Positions 57,401-64,000 of a stretch of 64,000 bases of DNA are shown here, in pieces. Below the pieces are notes generated by a model. It made no database searches and was not told the DNA's origin. It worked only from the letters and a program-made list of their open reading frames with translations. Within the stretch, counting starts at the first letter, position 1. Every line of letters begins with the position of its first letter. The stretch is from Trissonchulus latispiculum (lineage: Eukaryota; Nematoda; Enoplea; Enoplida; Ironidae), in the NCBI GenBank assembly GCA_030248195.1, contig JASAND010028258.1, positions 1 through 64,000 on the forward strand, in the 5' to 3' direction. The position numbers and the translations under genes are program-made.

Positions 57401-58396
57401 TAAGGTTTAACACATAAACATAGGGCAATTTTTGAAAAAATGCTAAAAACGATGTAATTTGATAAAACTTGTTAGGCTATCGTGTAGAGAATGGTTTTTT
57501 ACGTTAAATTTGCTGTTAAAATCCACAATTGGACCTGTCCTGGGTCCTCCAATACCGAAATGGCACGTTCAGGATTTTTGGCCCCTAGCTAGCCAGGGAA
57601 GCAAAATTATCCAAATCTGACACTATAGGATGATGCGGAGTCCTCGATAGTACCGTGCTATAGTGTTGAATTGTTTCCTGTTTGGTTGTTAAAAAAATTT
57701 TCAAAAAAATGGGTGGGTTCCCCCATAGTTTCCTTTGGGGGGGGGGGTATCCCCCCAAAATTTTTGACCAAATTTACCCCCCCCAGATTTTTTGACTTAC
57801 CCTCCCCCAACTTTTGGCTACCCCCACCCTAACACCCCCCCCCCACGATTTTTGGACCCAAAAAGTTAGCTAAATTTGGTCGAAAACTGGTCATTTTTCG
57901 AAAAATTCTTCTAAAATTTTGACCTAAAATCGCTTTAAAACGGTGCAAAAACACCTAAAACGTTAAGAACAAGCCTTATTTTGATGAAAAAAGGGCTAAA
58001 TTACAGAAAATTTTACATTTTTTGGACATTTTTCGAAATTTCTGAGGTCCGAATTCTGGGGGGGGGGGTTGGGGGGGGGAACCCCCCATCACATTTCGGA
58101 GGTCGGCCAAGATTTACCCCCCCCCCAGACCCAAAGTTCCAGGGAAACTTCCCCCCCAAAGTGGGGTTTTTTCCCCGCCACACTTGGCAATGTGCCAGAC
58201 CAACGGTGCATCGGATCGATCTAATTTTGGCTGTTTGCAAAGAGGAAGACTTGCCATCATTGCAGATGTTTGCAAAACTTTTCTAGCCCAACCCAATCAA
58301 AAGTTACATCGGTCCAAACTTTTGTCAAATTTTCGGATAGTTGGACCAAAAAGTAGGTGTCATAAATGCCATAAAATGAGCAGGAGTGAGCCAAAC
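54481..58396. repeat. Cluster of C/G-homopolymer repeats with CGGCTTCGCCG motif
   Basis: Recurrent blocks with runs of 7-14 C or G joined to AAAATTTTT-like sequence, at about 54480-54690, 54940-55290, 55500-55820, 56690-56790, 57040-57160, 57710-57870 and 58060-58180. Several contain CGGCTTCGCCG or its complement (54487, 55125, 55638), as does 36801. They occur in both orientations. No coding sequence seen. Confidence 0.6.
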
Positions 58397-58898
58397 TAGT
58401 GTTTGAGGCCGGCCGGGGTTTCACCGGCCGGCTGCCGGCCGGCCGATCGCCGGCCGGCCCGGCCCAGCCCATAGGCCGGCCGGCGGGCGGGGGGCGGGTG
58501 CACCGGTCGGCCGGCCGGTCGCCGGCCGGCCGGCCGGCTACCGGCCTAAAGCAATTTGCAGTGCAGTTTTATAACTTGTAAGATATTTATTTTCGAATGT
58601 TATCTTAGAAAAATAGCACAGCATAGCATAGAAAATTAGCTAGATAACTAGATAACTAGATTTGGAGTTCATTTTACGGTTAGTTTCTCTATTTTGTAAA
58701 TTTCTGATTGGAGATTTGTATCCCAGCCGGCGGCCGGCCGGCCGGCCGGTCGGCCGTTAGCCGGCCGGCCTAGGCCGGCCGGCCGGTCGGCCGTTAGCCG
58801 GCCGGCCTCACGGGCCGCCGGCCGGCGAGCAAAAGTCGTCGGCCGGCGGCCGGCCGCCGGCCGGCTTAGACCGGCCGGCCTCAAACACTAAGCCAAAC
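58389..58898. mobile_element. hAT-type MITE with 8-bp target duplication
   Basis: Element 58397-58890 (494 bp) has terminal inverted repeats TAGTGTTTGAGGCCGGCCGG / CCGGCCGGCCTCAAACACTA and is flanked by the direct repeat AGCCAAAC at 58389-58396 and 58891-58898. The 8-bp duplication and TAGTG tip fit the hAT superfamily. Subterminal regions are packed with GGCCGGCC (58407-58547 and 58725-58882) around an AT-rich core; no transposase. Confidence 0.88.
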
Positions 58899-60351
58899 CA
58901 CTTGATCTTTGCACACATATATAGGTAAGAAAGAGTCGCGTTTTCTGCTGCTATGTTTTGAAGCTCATAGCTTCAACCCTTGGTCCAGGAGGCGGGTGGG
59001 TTTCTTCCCCAAAAAAGGGGGTGGGTGGGTTTTCCCCCCATGGCTTATAGCTTTTTCGGATTTTGGCTGGAACTTTTCTGTTATAAGGGCTAGCTAGCTG
59101 ACCATCGTACTTGGCGTACTTAGAACTTTTTTTAAGCCCATTTGCACTTTTCTAGATTGTACCGTTAGTCCGATATAATGCAAAAAGTAGCGGGGGAAAA
59201 ACCCAATGGGGGGGAAACTCAAATTCATTTGGGGAGAGGGGTCCTCCGTCCCCTAACACACATATACTTGCGGGCATAGGTGTTTTGGGAGGGTGGGGGG
59301 GACCCCCCCAAAATGACAAATTCTCGCGACCCCCCAAGATTTTCAGATTTTTGCTACCCCCCCCAGATTTTTGGCCAAAAATGGCAAATAATCGAAAATT
59401 TAGGGGGGTCCACCTCCCCCACCCTCCGTCGGAACCGCCCCCTCCCCCCCCCAGATTTTTTGCCCAGCCACACCTATGCTTGCGGGCTTGTTTTTCCCCG
59501 ACCTCTTTAAAAATTTAGTGCAGTAATTTAAAATAACATCTTGCCATCGTTGCTCTCAGCCAAGATGGGACGGACATTAGGTGAGAGTCATTTATGTGCA
59601 ATTTTCCCAATATATACCATTTATATTGCAATTTTGGGTCCTGGCCATTTTCCTAGAAATCAACTTGAACATTTTTGAAAAACAACTTAGCTAATACCTA
59701 AGCTGTTCCGAAGATGAAAACGAAAAATTTTTCTATCAAGCACAGGGAGCAGTCGCTTGTCAAAGTTGAAAAAAAGGCAAATATCGAAGGTTTTGGGAAA
59801 AGAATAAAAATTCAAATCTTGACCAGTTTTCTGCGTTATTGTGCATCGATTTTGAACCATTATTGCTCATTCACGACTTGGGGCTAAGAAGTCATCTTTA
59901 TTTTAAAATGAAGCTTAACATTTTCTCTTTTTAGTGAATACAAGGGAAACCAAATTTGGATTTCGAAATCTTTTTTAGCGAATTTTTGAGAAAGCGCATT
60001 CTTTCAAATTTTTTGCGGACTGAAGTAAACTTTTGCGTGAAACACCAGTAATATCATTAGATACTTCTATCTAATAGCTGGGGACCTTTTTTAATTATTA
60101 TGCAATCGCTCTTCGTATTGTACAAATTAACTAAAATGAAGACGCAACCTGGCTTGACCTACTTTTCCCAACTTTGCCAAGCGACCAACTTTAGCAGCAA
60201 TCGGGGCAACTAAAAAACGGACCCGGAATATTTCTGATTAAAATACATCAGTAGTATAGGGCGGGCTTTTCGACCAGCGCTCCCGGGAGTCAATGACCTT
60301 TTGACCTTTCCTACTGCCTGTTCTATGGTGTCTTCCTTACTAGCGATACAT
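58899..60351. other. Non-coding, with another C/G-tract repeat
   Basis: 59010-59040 and 59270-59470 repeat the C/G-tract family. The rest shows no gene. Confidence 0.4.
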
Positions 60352-60690
60352 ACTCCCAGTTCCCCCATTACCCCCTGTACCCCCAGTACCTCCTGTACCC
60401 CTGTACCCCCAGTACCCCCTGTACCCCCAGTACCCCATGTACCCCTAGTACCCCCTGTACCCCCTGTACCCCCAGTACCCCATGTACCCCCAGTACCCCC
60501 AGTACCCCTGGTACCCCCAGTACTCCCTGTACCCCCAGTACCTCCTGTACCCCCTGTACCCCCAGTACATCCTGTACCCCCGGTACCCCCAGTACCCCCT
60601 GTACCCCCTGTACCCCCAGTACCCCCTGTACCCCCAGTACCCCCAGTACCCCCAGTACCCCCTGTACCCCAAGTATTCCCTGTCCCCCAG
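60352..60690 (+). repeat. Minisatellite of 9-bp units GTACCCCCA/T
   Basis: About 36 units, alternating GTACCCCCA and GTACCCCCT, with a few 8-bp or changed units. The long Pro-Val reading frame over it is a product of the repeat. Confidence 0.9.
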
Positions 60691-60926
60691 TCTTAAAAGC
60701 AATACTTCTTCTTCTCCGTCCCTCTGCGTTCTTCCCCCGGGGCTACCGGACTCCTACCTACGTACCTACATATCTAACCTACATATCCTAACCTAGTCCG
60801 GCGCATGCAATATTTTTGTATTTTTGCATTTTAATTATTCTTTTTTTATTTTCTAAGTACAATATACAACATATCCATATACAATCTATACAGTTAGCCC
60901 TGAAGAGGACTGTTGGGATAAAACAA
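60691..60926. other. Non-coding 3' flank of the polymerase gene
   Basis: Contains short TACATA/CCTA-rich repeats. No gene seen. Confidence 0.35.
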
Positions 60927-63900
60927 TCATATATCCAAAGGAGCCGTACTTACCCCGTCTGCTAGCACTTTCCTTTTTGGGTAGAGATAGCCTAGGGCGT
61001 CCTTTGTTTGATGGTACTGAACTGTTTTATTTTCTGGATGTAGGAACCCTCGATTTTCCCCAGACTTTGTGTTGCCCGTTTCTAAAACATTTTTAAAATC
61101 TTCGGGGTCATATTTGTTTAATGCCTTGCTCACTCCTTTATGGGAGACTTTATTGGTCTTTCCCCAAGCTAGGTAAGTTTTACTACAAAGGGCTATTATA
61201 CCGTCCCCAGTCCATTCCTCTTTGAACAAACCGGGTATTCTTTTCTGACTAGGGTCTAGGACAAAGAAATCTTTAAGGGCCTTATCCCATTGTTTTTCAT
61301 TTCTAATAGGGACACAATCACTTAGATTTTTGGAGGAGCAGGCGAAGTAGAGGGAGTCGGTGTCCATTTGACACAATTGGAAAGTTTCGGGCCACAAATT
61401 TGGTTTAAGGCAATCGTAGTAGAATTGAAGCATCCTTAATTTTGCGTATTGGTAAACGAAGAATCCCACTAATTCTGGAAGCCTATAAACAATTTTGGAC
61501 TTGGCTGATTGAACCTCATATATCCCATTCCCCAAATCATCTAATCTCCGAAATCTCCACCCATTCACTTCCCTACTAGCCCCTGACCTTTGACAATATC
61601 TTACATCCTGGTGTTTTTCTAAGTTTGTGATGGTTCGGCCATAATAAGAATTGCCCAAAAGTTTAAACATTTCCCCTTAAGTGCTAAGTCTGGATCGGAA
61701 TCAGCAGCAGATCGATGGAAAGTTACCTCATCTCCCAACTCTTTGAAACAAGCCTTAGGTTTGAATTCTATTCCCTGGTAAATCTTAGTAATTTTAGCCC
61801 GTGTTTTAGATACCACTTAATAAAAGAGGAGTAGCTAGGAGAATTTTCTTTCCAAAGTAGCTACCATTAGACTCCTCTAGGCTGTTCCATTAACTCATTC
61901 AAATCGCAAAAAGTTTTCATGTGGTCTCCAATATCTTCCTTTGAAATTTCTACATTTTTGAAAATAGGGGTCATCTCCGCAAAATGTTCTTTCTTTTCCT
62001 CAGGTACCTCAATGTCCACCTCAACTAATCCGAAAAACCTATTAGCTTGAATTTGGGTGACTAGTTGTGCGAAAGTAAGGACCGATCGTTTCTTAGGGAG
62101 ATTGAAGTGTTCTTCCATAAACTCTTGCATGTCCGGGGAGTCTTTTAGGTCTTTGTCGAACTCACATTCCCACTTTTCAAGAAGATCGAAACCCCCATCT
62201 TTAATTGCCTGGGACACCCGCTCAGTTCTTTCCCTTCTCTTAGTGCGATCCTCAGGGTCCTGGTTCCTATCCAACTCGCAGCCATGTCCGTGGAAATAGC
62301 ACCCATGGAATTGTAGGACGAGATTCTTTTCCTGAACCAACCCATCAACTTTGGACTTTCCTATTCTCTTTTGTCCCCCGTTGTAAGCGTGTTCAACCCT
62401 AACTCCCATTTCCTATGCCATATACTCCAGCCACATAGCATCCTTGCGCCCTTTTTGTAGCCATCTTTTGAATTTCCCATCTTCTGTAGGTTTCCATTCT
62501 GCATACAAACCCGTTGGCATTTCCTGCATTGTGCACCAGAGGTATAAGGCGTTGGCGTCGAACCCGAAAATTTGAGCAACTTTAAACCCATTTGTAATTT
62601 CGGTTACCCCGGCTTCATGATATCTATGGAATACCAAGCTAGGCCCTCCAACTATATTGTCTTTAATTAATTTATGCCAATGTTTAGTAAATCTGTTGAA
62701 AAGGGGAAGGATCGTATGTTTTGGAATTTTGTTCATCATGTGTTTGTAGGCTAAGCCAGGTAGAGAGATAGCCCCACTTTTAAACATGTCAATCCCCATA
62801 GTTTTCCAGAATTCTACCATTTTTTCGGTTGCTTGAAGGAAGGGGCCTACATCCAAATTATTGTACCAAATTAGGAGATCCCTTACAGTTTTAAATTTAT
62901 TTTTCCTCCATGCAGCGACAACGGCAGTGAAGTCCTCGTCAGAAATTTCTTGTTGTTTAAGGGTTGAGTAGTACAAGTCACGGTGGGGGAATCCTTGGTC
63001 TAAAAACTCGAGGGAAGTGAAGGCTTCATAAGGGAAGGCACCCTTTTGATCCTCAATTTTAAAACCTTTTAGCCACTTTTTGTAGGAGGTCCCAGCGGCA
63101 AGGTAGTTTGTAATGTCTAGAAAGTACAATTTGGGAGTAGAGAGGGCCATGTAGTTGTTGTTCTTTTTCACAACATACTTGGTTTCCTGGCCATTTAGGA
63201 GTAAGTTGGTAATTAAACAAGACTTTATAAGGTTCATATCAAATTTTCCTGAGTTGAATCCTAGAGTTGGAACTTCCTTTAACCATTCCTCGAATTCTGC
63301 CAGAAGTTTCTCGTGCTCGGCTAGTCCAGATAAGGTGGGCTCATAGATTTCCCTAAGAACTTCATATGCTTTGTCGGCAATTTCTTCCATGTAGTCCTTC
63401 ATTCGGACCACTAGATCATAAGGATCCCCGGTAGTTATTAAGCAATTTGGATTCTCGTACCCAGGGACATTGGATGCAATGGAGACCGATGCGGGGATTA
63501 GTTCCTTTTCGTAGATCAATTTGGGCCCACTTTTCATATCAGTTGGTTTGAACATACACTCGAAATCGTAAGCAATTCTAAAAGGGTAATACCATTCAGG
63601 TACAGGGATTCCTAAGTCACTAATTTTATCCAGGATAGTTTTAGTAGGCCCAACTCCTCCCCCAGGAAAGATATGCTTGATACCAACTTCACAACTTTTA
63701 GTATGGCGGATGAAATTGGAGTGTTTATGAAATAGTTTCTCACAATTGGAGCACTTATAGGTAAGGGTGAATTTATTTAAATTTTTGATAAAGGAGAAAT
63801 GGTTTTCGTAAATGTTAATGGCCATTTTCCTGGATCTCTTTCCTAGAGGTCGTCGAATAAGTTTGGCTGCTACATCGGTAATTTCTTGATCCCGTTCGTG

Positions 63901-64000
63901 ATTTTGAATTACAAGTTCATTGAGATCTTCAGGCTCCTCATCGGCTTCCTCAACTGTAGGTCCGAGTTCGTAAACTGTAATAGCAATATCAAACTTTTCC
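60927..64000 (-). pseudogene. polB: Protein-primed family-B DNA polymerase (Maverick/adintovirus type), decayed, 5' end off-window
   Basis: Replicative polymerase of a large self-synthesising DNA element. The frame is open through the right window edge, so ATG at 63823-63825 is internal and not the start. In order: a C2H2-like finger (CSNCEKLFHKHSNFIRH); 3'-5' exonuclease motifs AYDFECMF, FNSGKFDMNL and YNNLDV; palm motif A in FGFDANALYLW; a HGCYFHGHGC segment of uncertain role; then, after breaks, motif B KLLGNSYYGR and motif C QMDTDSLYF. Breaks: an in-frame TAG at 62413-62415; frame losses with stops between 61867 and 61816; and a one-base loss at a G4 run (61673-61676, minus strand) just before motif B. 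No integrase, protease or capsid gene is visible nearby. An endogenous, inactive viral-like element is likely. Confidence 0.87.

Noticed and set aside
60301..60696. 131-codon Pro-Val-rich frame (and a Tyr/Gly frame opposite)
   Set aside because: Entirely explained by the 9-bp GTACCCCCW minisatellite.

Overview
The window looks like repeat-dense nuclear DNA of a eukaryote, most likely an invertebrate animal or close relative. The evidence is one spliced conserved gene (RIO1-type kinase with GT/AG introns), a Ty3/gypsy LTR retrotransposon, a LINE with apurinic endonuclease, RT and RNase H, a protein-primed family-B DNA polymerase of the Maverick/adintovirus kind, MITEs, and many satellites. The species cannot be named from sequence alone.

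Layout. 1-5950: 3' part of a Ty3/gypsy element (broken pol, an unusual 639-residue cysteine-rich ORF after pol, 3' LTR). 5951-35043: a 29 kb non-coding array, the most striking part of the window. 35196-36524: four exons of a RIO1 kinase gene on the minus strand, with the 3' exons missing. 37180-39905: a giant inverted repeat carrying a C2H2 zinc-finger ORF and tRNA-like segments. 40206-40583: a small membrane-protein ORF. 40867-44193: a 5'-truncated LINE on the minus strand. 44453-46149: two MITEs with about 185-bp terminal inverted repeats. 46236-49500: three satellites. 54480-59470: C/G-tract repeats with a hAT-type MITE (8-bp target duplication) at 58397-58890. 60352-60690: a minisatellite. 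60927-64000: a decayed family-B DNA polymerase gene on the minus strand.

The array. It resolves into about 26 non-coding elements, all in one orientation and stacked inside each other. Each element has a long front that starts with a 19-22 nt lead and a 10-12 nt 'key'. The front runs through about 0.6-1.6 kb of modular repeats to a G7-9 ACA tract and an (AAT)n/(AATAA)n block. A short rear of about 45-55 nt follows, a hairpin whose last arm is the exact reverse complement of the key. Five key sequences occur: TGTGTTGCCCAC (class a, with sub-classes a1 and a2), TGGGTTGCCGC (b), GGGTTGTCGCA (c), GGTTCCCGCCC (d) and GGTTTGCCGC (e). Reading keys as opening brackets and rear arms as closing brackets, I find 24 opens and 25 closes. 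They give 22 matched pairs with no crossing, to a depth of about 7. The few unmatched brackets sit at the left edge (cut by the gypsy element), at the right edge (truncation beside the kinase gene) and at one internal deletion.

The simplest reading is that every new element inserted into the AAT block inside an older element, leaving the older front and rear separated. Asymmetric inverted repeats, a 3' hairpin, microsatellite content and AT-rich targets resemble non-autonomous Helentron/HINE elements (DINE-1 and pearl type). That class assignment is inference. The bracket structure itself can be read directly from the sequence.
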